A DNA stretch of 64,000 nt, taken from the NCBI RefSeq assembly GCF_000004075.3, contig NC_026655.2, positions 5,890,001 through 5,954,000 of the forward strand, written 5' to 3'. Origin of the DNA: Cucumis sativus (lineage: Eukaryota; Streptophyta; Magnoliopsida; Cucurbitales; Cucurbitaceae). Position numbers and translations under genes: made by a program. Below the pieces are notes generated by a model. The model ran no database searches. It had not been told where the DNA came from and saw nothing but the letters and a program-made list of their open reading frames with translations. Below, one piece after another: positions 40,521-64,000 of the stretch. How positions within the stretch are numbered: the first letter of the stretch is position 1; the number at the start of each line of letters is the position of its first letter.

Positions 40521-40676
40521 TACCCTTTTCACTTGATAATACCCTTTTCACTTGATAATACCCTTTTCACTTGATAATACCCTTTCCACTTGATAATACC
40601 CTTTTCACTTGATAATACCCTTTTCACTTGATAATACCCTTTTCACTTGATACCCTTTTCACTTGATACCCTTTTT
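40521..40676. repeat. 19-bp minisatellite, about 8.5 copies
   Basis: Six nearly perfect copies of TACCCTTTTCACTTGATAA from 40521 to 40634 (one C/T difference in copy 4), two 16-bp copies lacking the final TAA (40635-40666), then a partial copy TACCCTTTTT. High identity suggests recent expansion. Confidence 0.95.
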
Positions 40677-43148
40677 GTGTTTTTATGGATTTTCTGTTTT
40701 TGCTTGCCACTTAGTTGTGTTTTCTTTTCTTATAGAATCTTATAGCAATTCAATTTATTTTTAAGATTATCAAATTTCTTTGGGTATATATGGCATCAGG
40801 TTGACATTTGTAATGGCTCATAAATGGTATTTACAGTTTTAAATTATTTTTAAAAAATATATAGTATATCACATACATACACACGTACAGTTGGAACGGG
40901 AAATAAATGTACTAATTCAATAGAGATGATAACTTAGATTTACAAGTGAAAACTCATTTGTGATTTATATTTATCTTGAGGTATGAGTTTGAGCCAAATG
41001 AGTACCCAAGTTTTAAAATGGATGAATAGATAGTTAACTCCACCTATTAAGTTTTAGGTTGGGAGATAGTAAAATTGTCCTCAAGTTTTAGATTGGATAG
41101 GTGGGGTGGAAGATATTTGTTGTTAATTAAACATTTACCTAATTTTTAATTAAATGTCATTGATTGTCAATTAATTCCACGGTCATTTTCCTTGTTTATT
41201 CATTCAATTAAGTCTATGTTTCCCTTATTTAATTGTTTGTCAAAATAATTTTTTCACCCCTTAGTAAAAACAAGTATTATATACTCTCTTATATAGACCA
41301 ATATACAGTAACAAAAATAAAAGTACTTTAATTCTCAATTGTTTTCTTTAACATATTTTTTAGCACAATTGCAAGGGTGTGAGTATTCAACTGGTTACTC
41401 GTATAGTTTGATCTAGATAAAAATAGATTGGATTGTTTTATCGCATAGTCATAAAATTTTCAAGAGGTTATGATTTCGCAACTTGACTATTAATAAGTTT
41501 TTTTTTTTGCAAACAACCAAAGTGTGACTCAACAAGGTGACAGAATGTTAAGCAAAAACTTTTGGCAAACTTTTTCTTTTGGCTAAAGAAACTTGCATAT
41601 GAGTCTCCATGTGTACCACGATAAGTTTGTTTAAATGTGTATATTAATTAAAAGGAAAATTATTATGAATAGCCAACAAAAATTTAAATTGAATAAAGAG
41701 AGTTTTATAAAATTTTCTTTATTTTGTAAATAGTTTCTATATTTTGCTACTTTTAAAAATATTATATTAAAAGACATTTCAACTTGCATCTATATGCAAC
41801 ATTTAAATTGGTTTATCTATTTTCTTAATATTATAGTTTTCTTAAAAACAACGTAATATTATGGTTTGTATTGTATATGGTAGAAAGAAGAGGTCAAAAT
41901 TCCTAAGAAGGTTTGGATAAGTAAATTAAAAATTATACTTTGTGTGTTGAGATGATCCAACGTAAAATTGGGTGTTTTGAGATGAAAACTACAAATGTTA
42001 AGTAATAATAGATAGAAACTCAAATAATTATAATTAGCGTCCTAAAAGTAGAATGTATTATAGTAGCTCACTCCATCTACAAAGTTGGAGACTTAAAAAA
42101 CATTTTAGAATCTGTTTAATGTTTTCAATCACTTAATTAAACAAGTATGTATTTCATAAAAAAGATAATTTTCTATTTATGAAAATTATTTATAAATTAC
42201 ATGACCTACACACTACAAATTATGAAAAGACAACGTTTTTTTCTTTTCTAATTACATTAAACAAAGATTTTAAAAAAATATTTGTATGGATGTCATGAAT
42301 TGCAAAACAAAGAAAAAGAACTTTAATATAGGGATCCTTAACCTAAAATATAATAGAAAACATGTAAGAAATCTAAGTTAACCTAGATGACAATCGTATA
42401 TTTATAGGACATTTGATGTAGGGTTCCTTCATAACTTAGATTAATATTGGACTCTCAACCTCTTGGACCTTTTCATAAGATCGCCCTCGACAACCAAGTC
42501 TAGTCCATTATTGGACACGTTCTTTCATTGTATTACCTCGATTCAATAATCCACCCATAACACTTTGTAATATGTGTCATGTTATAAACTTAAATATTTA
42601 TTTAAAATTAAAACATCTACTACATAATATACTGGAAATTATACAACGTTATGAAAATACTATACAAAAAGTAACGTGAAAATATAATTCATTGTGAAGT
42701 AATATGTAGCATGTAACTAGAGCTAGGTTTATAAAATAGTATCACATCCATTTAATTTGCTACTAAACACTTTTTTTTTTTGAGAGAGATTCCAATTGAA
42801 CCTATTTTGAATTCATACAATAATGTAAACGAACATGTGAATGTAAATATTTTATAACGTGGTATAGTTGGATCCAACGCATTATTCCAAGTAACAAAAG
42901 GAAAACAAAAAGAAAAAAAGAAAAAGGGAAAGATGTGAAAGTAAAGAAGCAATTAAAGTAAGGAAAAAAATGGGAGTATTTAAAGGAAGCTGGCATCTGC
43001 AAGTGTTCGCTTTGGAAATTTCGCAACACCAAAGCGAAACGCTTCACCTCACTCCTCCCCTCGGTTTTCTCTTAATTCAGTTGGAGAATTTCAAGCCGAC
43101 ATCTATCCATCTTTATCATCTCAATTTCACATCTTAATCACTTTTGTA

Positions 43149-46100
43149 ATGGCCGGTAATTTTGCATTTCTCACTCTCTTCTTCCTCTTCCCTTTCGTTT
43201 TCTTCTTCTTCTTCTTCACTTTCTTACCAATGTCTCTTCAGGGGGTTCTGGCTCTTCTACCTCTAATCATCATTCTTCAAGTTTATGGCTCTCTTCAAAC
43301 CCTAGCAAGAGATGGGGTGAACTCTTTTTTCTTTCCTATACTCCTTTTTGGCTCACTCTTTGCTTGGGAATTGTCATTCCTTTCAAACTCTACGAGGTCG
43401 GTCTGTCCCTACAACAACTCTTCGCTTCGGTTTTACCTTTTTTTTCTTTTTTTCTTTTTTGTTGAATCTATGTTTGGATTGTGGAGAGTTTCATGGGTTT
43501 ACTCGTTTCTTCAGATGGGGTTTGCTTGTGTGATTTATTTACGAACTAAGTTACTTTATCTATTTATTTATAGATTTTATCTTCTTCTCTGTTCACATAA
43601 TGCTTGGTTTTTTAAGAAGTCAACAGAGATGAAAAGGGCATTATTTATGTATTTATATTTACACATCTGGGGATTTGACAACTTTTGAAATGGGAATTTG
43701 TATTTAATTTAATCAGTGTCATTCAAGCAAGTGACGTTTAAACTGTTTTGTGAAGACACCTTTAGTTTCTGTGAGTTCAATTTTTTAAAAGTCTAATGAT
43801 CGGTGTTGTTGTTGACACAGAGGTTTACGGAATTGGAATATCTGCTTCTTGGATTGTTAGCAGCACTTCCTGCCTTCTTGATACCGGTGGTGTGGCCTGG
43901 AGAGGTATCAATTTATTAGCGCTTCGTTTAAATCTATATGATTCCATCACCAAAATTCATTCTCATATTTGTTTCTGGAGACTTGTGGATCACAAGTTAA
44001 CTCATATGGATCCACGTGATTTTTATCCAAGACTGATGGTTCTCTTAGACCGATGTGAAACTGAATATTAGTCACAGAAAAACCAATAAATCAATCAAGA
44101 TCTAATCATTAGAAGACAAAGAAGAAGGAAGACTTGTCAATTTATGACCTGTAACCTGTGGTGCACAAAGTAATGAAGATAGAGTGATCTTATTTACTTG
44201 GAATTTGTTGCAGGCTGACCGTGGTTTGCCTTGGAAAGATCGATATTGGGTAAAGGTTAGTTTTTCGACCTTTTGTATGTGGATTACTTTTTGTTTTTAC
44301 AAGTTAGCAATTCAGAAGAACCAGCTATAATCATCAAATCCCTTCGTCCCTGGGCTCAGACCTTCGTCGCTCCATATAGCAAACATATCATCAAAGCTAA
44401 TTTGGTGTGATAAACGAAAAGTGGTTTCTTTGGCTACAGTCTACAGGCTTTCTTCTTTTTCTCCCCTTCTTTTTTCCACTTAGATCCTTCTTTTTCATGG
44501 CTGGTCGTTCCAATCACCTATGATAACTGAGAATATCCTTCAACCTCTTGTCTGGTACTTTTTCTCTTCATGAGATTTTGGTATATGTACTTTGATCCAT
44601 GGCTTCAACTTTCGTTGGTACAAATCCTTGGGCTCTAATTTTTTTTTTCTCCATTCCAAACTCTTCTCTCCTTTTTTCACTTTGCTGAGCCAAGTTATCT
44701 GTCATCACTCGATTACGTTCTTAATGCGAATTTAGCATTTCTTCTAGAAATGTTTGTCTGACTGAAAATACTTCCCTAAGCATGTTGTATTCATTTTCTA
44801 GAGAGAGATATTTGTTGAGTGACTTTTGAGCTGGTGGACATTTTATGTTGCAGATGAAATTAACATGATGGCAATGCTTATTTCTCTTCTTTTCTCTTTT
44901 CTTTTAATTTTTTTAAGGAAAAATTTCAAATTATACCCTAAACTTTGAGGTTTGTATTAATCTAAACCTTAAACTAATAATTGACCTTAAATTTTTACAA
45001 GTGTATCAATTTAGACTCTGGACTTATATAAATGTATCAATTTAAACCTTCCGTTATGTTTTACTTGAATTCACTTGTGAAAATTGAAGGTTTAAATCGA
45101 TACATGTATTCAAGGTTTAAATTGATGCATTTATGAAAGTTTAAGGTTTAAATTGATACAAAATCGAAAGTTTAACGATATAAATTGATATTTGCCCTCC
45201 TAGTTCTGAGTATGGAGAGATTAAAAAAATATTTTTGCTCACTTCCATGGAATACAGTTTCTAGTGTTGAATCACTAATTAGGTGTCAAACTGGACACTA
45301 CCAACCAGTTTTCCAATTAGGTCCGTTCATAACCTCTACCCAATAATTTTGTTCTTCTTTGTGGCAGGCTAGTCTTTGGATAGTAATCTTCAGCTACGTT
45401 GGAAATTACTTTTGGACACACTACTTTTTCACTGTTTTGGGGGCATCTTATACTTTTCCATCATGGAGGATGAATGATGTAAGCATAGAAACTGAAAGGC
45501 AAAGTGAAAAAAAAAACGTAAAAGCATCGGTTGCCTGCTTCTATTTCTAAAAAATAATTTGTTAATCGCAGGTACCACACACGACCTTTCTTCTTACGCA
45601 TGTATGCTTTCTATTCTATCACGTCGCATCTAATATGACTCTTCGGAGACTTCGCCATTCTGTTGCCGACTTACCAGAGAATATTCAATGGTTTACGCTG
45701 GTTGCATGGATTTTGGCACTCTCATACTTCATTGCATACTTGGAGACTTTGGCCATCTCCAATGTAACTTCACATACTTCTCCTTTTGTGTTGTTATATT
45801 TGAACTGTAAAGGATTGAGAAGTTCAGAAAACCATTTCCATGAAACTCTTTCGGATTTATGCTTTGAGATTTCTTTCTACACTTCCTATTGTATTTTTTC
45901 TTCCTACTCCTTTTCATTGTTGAATAATATGAAGTTCTATTTGTTAACATAGAAGAATTGTTCTTACCAATGAACTTTTTAACACACATTTTACTTTAAC
46001 CCTGTACAGTTCCCTTACTACCAATTTGTGGATCGAGCTTCAATGTATAAAGTTGGCTCTTTGTTTTATGCCATCTACTTCTTCGTCAGCTTCCCAATGT

Positions 46101-47156
46101 TCTTGAGGTAAGATTTTCAATCCTTGTGCTTTAATATGTATATGTCAGTTTGTCTATAATTACTAGAAACCACGTGCGAGTCTGCCATTTCCAAAAATTG
46201 GCAAAAATATGTATATATCAGTTTGTCTATAATTATTCTCAAGAAATTGGCAACTTCAAGACTGCCGACATGAATTACAAAAACTAGACAAGGGAAGAAA
46301 GAGTTGCAAAATCTGATTTTTTTGGACACATCAACTTTCTACGACTCATCTGAATCATCTTTTGTAGTTGTTATGCTGCTGCTGCCTCTTCTATTCCCCA
46401 TAATATCCATGAACTTATGTAGTACATTGACATTTTCTTTTATCTCATCCCAGCCGTTTGTCCAGTGGTTATGAAAGTTTAGATGACTTTTTCTTGTAGA
46501 AAAAGATTATGGATTAAGAGGGTTCTATGGACCATACCCAAGAGACTGGCAAGTTCGAACCTTCGTGGCATAGGGGCTTAAAAAGGATGCTATTAGAGGA
46601 AAAGTTCATCCTTAGGGCTTTTTTGTTCTTTTATTTTTTTAATATCCTTGACTGTCTGAATCAACTCACGCACCCCTCACTTAATCTCGTGAACAACTCT
46701 GGTGACCCATTAACATTTAAATGTCAAAAAAACCTGTAAAATACTAAATCCTATACAGATTGCCTCTATAGATTGAATGTCTAAGCCTTTATCAAACTCG
46801 ATTTTCTTTACTTACCATTACTAGTTCATGACCATGGCCTGGATTGGCTTCCAAGTTTTTCTTGACTGTGTAATATGTGTGTTTAGGAATCAAATGAGTT
46901 TGTTTAGAAAATCTACTACCAATCTACCTCCTGTTTCTAAGATCTTTCCTTCATGTTGAATGTGTACAACAGAATTGATGAGAAGCCTGGTGACCTTTGG
47001 GACTTACCAAGAGTGGCAGTCGATTCTCTAGGAGCAGCAATGTTGGTAACAATCTTACTTGATCTATGGCGCATCTTCCTTGGTCCTATTGTACCACTTC
47101 CGAATAAGCAATGTGATCAACCAGGGCTGCCATGGTTTCTAGGACAAGCCAAGTGA
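43149..47156 (+). CDS. CPI1: Cycloeucalenol cycloisomerase
   Basis: Opens the cyclopropane ring of cycloeucalenol to obtusifoliol in plant sterol synthesis; an ER multi-pass membrane protein. Eight coding exons: 43149-43155, 43242-43396, 43821-43904, 44214-44255, 45368-45478, 45572-45763, 46010-46107, 46973-47156; 290 residues. The sequence after the start, SSSLWLSSNPSKRWGELFF, then FSYVGNYFWTHYFF, RVAVDSLGAAMLVTILLDLW and GPIVPLPNKQ, matches the Arabidopsis CPI1 as I recall it (about 280 residues). The start codon sits in a 7-nt coding exon (ATGGCCG) separated by an 86-nt intron from exon 2, giving MAGGSGSS; without this splice no in-frame ATG precedes exon 2. Intron 4 carries a hairpin element and intron 7 a repeat-like segment. 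A truncated copy of the last exon lies at 13653-13905. Confidence 0.93.
44915..45201. mobile_element. Long-hairpin MITE-like element in CPI1 intron 4
   Basis: The left half (CAAATTATACCCTAAACTTT, then TTTAAACC-type words) is repeated in inverted orientation on the right (AAGTTTAAGGTTTAAATTGA and AAAGTTTAACGATATAAATTG). The whole unit therefore folds as an imperfect hairpin of about 285 bp. No coding capacity. Ends and target duplication are approximate. Confidence 0.6.
46134..46235. repeat. Direct repeat pair in CPI1 intron 7
   Basis: A 29-bp word ending CAGTTTGTCTATAATTA occurs at 46134-46162 and 46207-46235 with one difference, 73 bp apart. Confidence 0.8.
46638..46709. repeat. Dispersed repeat copy A (CPI1 intron 7)
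   Basis: About 70 bp related to 58368-58440: shared words include AACT(C/T)ACGCAC, CCTC and TAATCTC. Probably a fragment of an interspersed element; type not identified. Confidence 0.5.
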
Positions 47157-49108
47157 AACTTCAGGAACTGCTTTGCTGTTAGTGTTAAATGTGATCTTGT
47201 GTTGTATCGTAGTTATTATGGTAGTTTTAGCTCTGTTTGTGAACACTCTTAGACTTCAAATTGTATTAGATACTATTAATGATTAATCATCCTTCCATCT
47301 CATTTTCATTCTGTCCCCTTGAATTCAAACTTCTAGAACCAGAATTTTCAACCTCAAACATAATAACAAGTAATCAAAACCTATTCAACAATACGGTCAA
47401 CAATTTAGAGGGATTATATCACTAATCGCGCAATTGCTAATGAGCAGACAAGAAATGCATCTTCTGAGCTAATAAATAAATACGTATTGGTTTTAATATC
47501 TATCGAATATTCATCATTAGTAGTCTTCAAATAAAAAACAAACCAACCTACACTCACAACAACCGCTCAACATTTTGTTCGTTTTTTTCTTTTTTGGTGA
47601 GAATTCGATAACATTCTAACCTATTAGTAATCATCCAAAAATAAACTTTATTGTTTGTCTACAGAGATTATGATTCAATCTAGAACATTAAGGTCCTTGA
47701 TAATCCTTTTAATTGCACAATAACTGATTTTTGTTTTCTGTTTAAAACAAAACGAGTATTTTTAAGTTTTTTTTTCTTTTTTTTCAATTTCACTTCATAA
47801 TTTTGGATTGCTTGGACTTCAGAGGGATAAACCATAAGTTCATAAATTTAGACTTTACTATTGAACCACAGGTCTAAGGACATGAAACAAAGGGTTAATC
47901 GTTTTAATTTTATCCTAAACTAACCACCCTAAACTTATCAATCCAAAACTTTGTTTTGAAGTACATATAAGAATCAATTTCTTGTAAAATAATTTCATTT
48001 TACATAGTGTGAACGACGAGTAGAAATTGCTAAAAGATTCAGTGTTGTAGGATCTAAAATTTTATAAAAATTTTAGCTATAAGAAACTTATTCTTAACTT
48101 GATTCTATAATTTTTATTAATTAGTAGAAATTGAATTTGGAAGAGTTTGTAAGTCAACTTTTAAAGGACGTAAAATTGGTCACGAAGAAAATTGTGCTTT
48201 CAACATTTATTCTTGTGCAAATTTAATACCATCTCACAACCTATTTGCAAGAAAATAATGTGCATCAACATTCCCATACTAATAATCTTTAGAATCCTCA
48301 TCAACGGTAAAATAAAAAAATTAAGTTCAACTCACTATAAATTCATTATTAGTTTGTTTACTTGAAATATTTCAAACAAATTCATTTTGTACAATACTAT
48401 ACACTAATTAAAGGTAAAATGGACCCACACATATTACATGCAACTCATCTAGCCCTATAACATTTAAACGATAAAAAAAACTTCTAAATGATGAAAAAAA
48501 CTTCTAGAAGATTATTAGTAAGGATAGTCATCATGGATCATCACCAAGACAGTAACTAATTTCACAACTAATAATCTATGATGCAGTTCATTAAAACCAT
48601 TTAGTAAGGGCACTGACTCTATTTGACCATCTTTCCTTCTCATTTTCATATCATCATTAAGTTCATAACCTTAGTGTATCACGAGAGGTCATTAAGACAA
48701 AATGAAGGAACACCAAAAATATATGACTTCATGGCAAATTGAACCAAATCAAGTTTGAAAAGTAAAGACAAGAAATAGGCATGATAAAGTCCTGAACAAA
48801 TAACAAAACTCATTCTTGCATAGACTACTAGACCTCATCTTTTGAATGATGATCAGGATCTTGGACTTGACAAAAAGCTCAATCTCTGCACAAATTAACA
48901 GCCCATTGTCAAAATATTATGGCAGATTCAAGATCTGGTGAAAAGTTCTCAAATGACTTTAGTGTTTGAGTTTAACTTAATAAGTGAGACAAAAATGTTG
49001 ATTTTTAAGCACATTTAAAGTCGATCCAAGTAGACCCTTAAACACATCAAATTCAAACTATGTAACTACTAACCAGCTTATGTGTAACAAAATGAAATAT
49101 GGTACTCA
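47157..49108. other. Spacer between convergent CPI1 and eEF1B genes
   Basis: About 1.95 kb, AT-rich, both 3' ends. No gene or clear repeat recognised. Confidence 0.55.
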
Positions 49109-50619
49109 CTAGATTTTGTTGAAGGCAACAATATCGCAACTCTGAACATGCTCGTTAATGGGTTCAACTGTCAAGTATTCCTCAATGAGATTGTCGACCG
49201 ACACAAGGTCATCAACAATTGTGAGCATTATCTGTAGTTTCTTAATACCATATCCAACAGGGACGAGTTTGGCTGCAATTTAAATACCAACAGTAAAAAA
49301 ATCATCGTAAGATGTAACAATACACATGGTAATATGAGGAATAATACTAGAACAAGAAAATGCTTTACATAGCAAATCAAGATATAGACATATATGATAT
49401 ACATACATATATAATATAAAGATAGAGAATATATATGAGAAGAAAGAGAGACCCTAAATAACGTCATGAAAACTTGAATGGACTAACAGATCTGAGTAGA
49501 TTTGAGGACAGTAGAGAGACAGATGGCTCTGGTATAATTATTATTAAGTAACAATAACCAAAAAAAAAAAATTGCAGCTTCCAACATTATGAAAAAAATA
49601 AAATTCCCACAAACTGATAGCATCGATATAAGAACGTACATGCTCCCCAAAGCAATCCCTCCATCTGAACGCTTCTTACAGCCTCTTCAAGTTTCTTCAT
49701 GTCAGTTTCGTCATCCCAAGGCTTGATATCCATCAAAACTGATGATTTTCCACCTAAAAACAAGCACCCAAGAGAAAGAACCACACATTATTAAAATCAG
49801 TGGACAATACAAAACGACCAAGATCGATGGTAAATAAAACTCACTCTCTTTCTTCTTTGCAGAAGCCTTGACGGCAGCTGCACGCTCCTCAGCAGCCTTC
49901 TTCTCCTCTTCAGTCTCTTCGCCAAACAGATCCATATCGTCGTCATCATCCTCGTCATCAGCACTAGCCTGGTAAGTGTTTCAGAGTAAATATTAAATTG
50001 TAAACACAAGGAAAACCACCATAACGTCACACAGCTCAAAAATGGGGTAAATATTGCATAATATTTTCACCTTAGCATCGGCAGCCGGTGGGGTAGCGAT
50101 TGCATCTGAGTCGAACTTAACGCCAGAACCCTCTCCAAAACTAGCACTATAAAACAATAACAAAAGCCAATTAGTATGAGTTAGGAGCGAGAACAAAACT
50201 AACCATGGAATTAAACAGCAAAAATAAGCAATTTGGAGACTTACGAGGCTCTCACGAGTGCTGCGATATGATTATACCATCTAGATACGTTGACATATTC
50301 GCTGGAAACGGGCTTGGAGAGAGCTTCGTAAACAGCGATATCATCTTTCGAAGCTTGATACCTGTGAATGAACATTCGTCGAACATATAAAGACCAGATT
50401 CCATACACTAAATGTTAATACTATTACTAACAAACATTTCTCTCCGCCCTTGATATAAATCAATCGTCTTCCAATGAAGAGAAGCCAAATCAAATAGCAA
50501 ATTCAAATCGAAGATTTCAGATGATAAACTAACCCAGAAATGTAACTACGACTGAGCAGGTACTCGTCGAGCTTTTGGAGACCAGCTGCCGACTTGACAT
50601 CGCTAAATGAGACCGCCAT
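49109..50619 (-). CDS. Elongation factor 1B, nucleotide-exchange subunit (EF-1 beta/delta type)
   Basis: Reloads eEF1A with GTP during translation elongation in the cytosol. Six coding exons: 50534-50619, 50245-50361, 50071-50146, 49845-49968, 49640-49753, 49109-49272; 226 residues. Seen in order: an N-terminal GST-C-like helical region ([20 protein letters not shown]), an acidic linker ending DDDMDLFG (EF-1 beta signature 1), a basic KASAKKK segment, and the exchange domain from [16 protein letters not shown] to the C-terminus [12 protein letters not shown] (signature 2). A further intron in the 5' leader (about 50627-50734) is supported by GTAAGC donor and CATCAG acceptor. Plant naming of beta and delta subunits varies, so the subunit letter is not fixed here. 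Confidence 0.95.
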
Positions 50620-50792
50620 TGCGAACTGATGTGATTTCTTTCTATTCAAAAATTAAACTCAACAAGTTAAAAAACCATAGTTTTCATACGTTAATGATAC
50701 GAACTAAATAAAAAATGAGTGATCGGTAGCTTACCGCCGGCAGCAACGCTAGAACTCACAGAGAAAGTTGTTAAGAAGCTAAGGGATCGAAT

Positions 50793-50801
50793 TTAGGGTT
50801 T
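50793..50801 (-). promoter_or_regulatory. Telo-box at the eEF1B transcription start
   Basis: AAACCCTAA on the minus strand, just downstream of a TATAAAT sequence (50812-50818) and upstream of the leader intron. The TATA plus telo-box plus leader-intron arrangement is the one described for plant translation-factor and ribosomal protein genes, where it marks high expression in dividing cells. Confidence 0.7.
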
Positions 50802-50811
50802 CGGCTTCAAA

Positions 50812-50818
50812 ATTTATA
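50812..50818 (-). promoter_or_regulatory. TATA box of the eEF1B gene
   Basis: TATAAAT on the minus strand, about 10 bases before the telo-box and about 190 bases before the ATG, most of that distance being the leader intron. Confidence 0.6.
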
Positions 50819-50819
50819 G

Positions 50820-52643
50820 CAACAGGATAGGCTTGATCTGCTGCACCGCACATGAACCGTTAATGGAGGTCCTCGTAAATCAACGGTGGAGATTTCATGT
50901 CTTCGATTTTGGTTTTATTTAATTCATTCTGCTCTACTTCAGTCACAAATTGGTAGTAAATAGAAGGCTAAATTGATCAAATTACTCCAAAACTTTAGGG
51001 TAAGTTAAATATATTCCTACACATTTTCATTTCTAGTTAAACTCTTACCATTTTCTTTAAAGAATATGTCAAGTTATACCTCGGCTAAACTTTAATTTAC
51101 ATTTTACATATTGTTTGTGATTAGTATCAAATATTGTCTTCTCATTCATAGACCTAACCATCATAATGCACTACATGGATGTCCAGACTTCTCTTTGTTT
51201 GAAGGCCAAGATTAGAAACATTCACAAATATATTTATAATTTTAAAAGTTTTGATATTTACCTTCAACTTTCGTAAATGTTTCAAAACTAATATTAAAAT
51301 TGTAATTTTATAGAATGTCAAGTTGAATAAGAAATTAGAATTTCGTGTCCAAATTTTCATTCTAGGTCACACTAATATAAAGACAATAAATAATCTTAAT
51401 AAGATTTTTGACCAATCAATTACATTCTAATTACCTACAAATCTTCTGTTTTTTTTATTAAATCAAACTTCTTACTTCATACTTCATTCAATTAAACTCA
51501 CCATTGGTCACAAATTTTATAACTAATGAATTTCAATCTAACACAAAAATTATTATGTACTTCAAAAAATCTTTCTCAATACATACATTAGGAACCTATT
51601 CACCTTTTCATACCTCTATTCAATTCAATTTCATTTTCGAGAACATATACAATAGAATTTTCTTGGTTTCAAAAAACATAAAAAGCAAATTTTAAAAGAG
51701 ACCTAGCTTAACTACAGTCAGTGGTTGATACAGAATATTTATTGACAAGGAGCTTCGAGTTGTAACTTAGAGAAATAATAAAAATCTGATTGTAATTCGC
51801 ATTAATTTGTTGTGTTTATACCTATTATATAAAGACAATAAAGTTGAGGAGCTCAAACCTCCCTGGACCTATACTAAATCCGACTGTGGCTCCAGTTATT
51901 TGTTATTATTAGTTTAGAGATATTTTATTGATAAATAACATCATGAAAACATCCTATATCCTAAATACTTGAAAGGTGATTACAAAAGAGATAGGCTATA
52001 ATGTTTAAGAAGGGAACTTAGTTTTACACTCAAAAAAGAAAAAGAAAACAAAGGATAAAACTAGACTCCATAGAATACAAGTCAAAAGTGGAGAAGGAGA
52101 CTCGAAATAGGCGTACATTCGTTTTGCGCCATAAAGTTGAGGTACGAGCTTTGCTATATTTATTAATTAGGTAAGGGAACATAAATTATCAGAGACAAAA
52201 TGACATAGATGAATGAGAAGTTACTTGTTTTGCTCAAAAGATCTCTTTTTATCTCCATCTGCAGGGTACAATATGCTACCAAAGGTTATTGTTCAACCCA
52301 GCAAAGAATAAGAGGGAAAATGTAAGAACATGGTGATTCTTTTCCTCTGCTTCCAAGTAAATAAAGTTCCAAATTTAGGATACATTTTTACTGATGGCAC
52401 AAAACACAAGTCGCGGATGACCAAAACTATGATCAGCTTCCATTCCTATACCAATCATTCTCAACTAACTTTCAAAAAGAAAGAAGAAAAAATAAAATAA
52501 AAAGAAGTTACAAAACCCTATATTTTCATACTAGAGAATTTGGCTTCCTGATAGACCTCCATGATAAATTAGATTTGAGCGAGCACTGGCGTCTGAAGAA
52601 GCACGCAAATTAATGAGACTCGATGATTTGTACAATTATCAGC
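50820..52643. other. Spacer between eEF1B promoter and AAA ATPase 3' end
   Basis: AT-rich. The part from about 52200 probably includes the 3' untranslated region of the AAA ATPase. No gene recognised. Confidence 0.5.

Positions 52644-64000
<11,357 letters not shown>

Larger units (their letters stand above)
40062..43148. other. 3.1-kb spacer between divergent genes
   Basis: Lies between ASS copy 2 (minus) and CPI1 (plus), so it should hold both promoters. It contains the 19-bp minisatellite. A TATTTAAA sequence at about 42977, followed by a leader of about 165 bases, is a possible CPI1 core promoter. The middle is AT-rich without coding signal. Confidence 0.55.

Noticed and set aside
43149-43688. 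179-residue hydrophobic open frame starting at the CPI1 ATG
   Set aside because: It reads through the 86-nt first intron and overlaps CPI1 exon 2 in the wrong frame; the spliced frame matches CPI1.
46883-46972. Possible extra exon of CPI1 before the last exon (frame through TCTTTCCTTCATGTTGAA)
   Set aside because: Phase of exon 7 (ends AG) joins exactly to AATTGATGAG after ACAACAG, giving FLRIDEKPG as in the family.

Overview
This is plant nuclear DNA. Every recognisable gene is split by short AT-rich introns with plant-type splice sites, spacers are very AT-rich, and the products include plant markers (glyoxysomal malate synthase ending in SKL, cycloeucalenol cycloisomerase, plastid-type argininosuccinate synthase). 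The 568-residue malate synthase and the repeat style suggest a cucurbit (Cucumis/Benincasa/Citrullus type); that assignment is inference from memory of the family. No prokaryotic operon, CRISPR array, viral gene or rRNA/tRNA gene was seen.

Layout: (1) 264-3300 +, 3' part of a WDR74/Nsa1-like ribosome assembly factor; (2) 5081-7291 -, GT106-type O-fucosyltransferase; (3) 8523-10870 -, adenylate kinase; (4) 10871-16029, long spacer holding a broken copy of the last exon of CPI1; (5) 16030-18822 +, malate synthase; (6) 18823-23455, spacer with a 61-63 bp tandem repeat; (7) 23456-27333 +, LRR receptor-like pseudokinase; (8) 27890-30269 -, argininosuccinate synthase without a transit peptide; (9) 31925-34716 -, RID3/WDR18-like WD40 protein; (10) 36612-40061 -, second argininosuccinate synthase with a plastid-type N-terminus; (11) 43149-47156 +, cycloeucalenol cycloisomerase CPI1; (12) 49109-50619 -, eEF1B exchange-factor subunit; (13) 52644 to beyond 64000 -, AAA ATPase with the end of an FHA domain.

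The genes are mostly unrelated housekeeping functions and do not form a pathway cluster. The only functional grouping is the pair of argininosuccinate synthase paralogues flanking the RID3-like gene. Exon boundaries were assigned by eye from splice consensus, reading-frame phase and remembered family sequence; all phases close without frameshift.

I found no convincing undescribed system. The best observations are: the two argininosuccinate synthase copies, which differ in transit peptide and in two introns; two well-supported GC-AG introns plus a weaker third; a CPI1 start codon in a 7-nt coding exon; a DNA-level duplicate of the CPI1 3' end 33 kb away; and a complete 266-bp TRIM-like retroelement with a 5-bp target duplication in an AAA ATPase intron.
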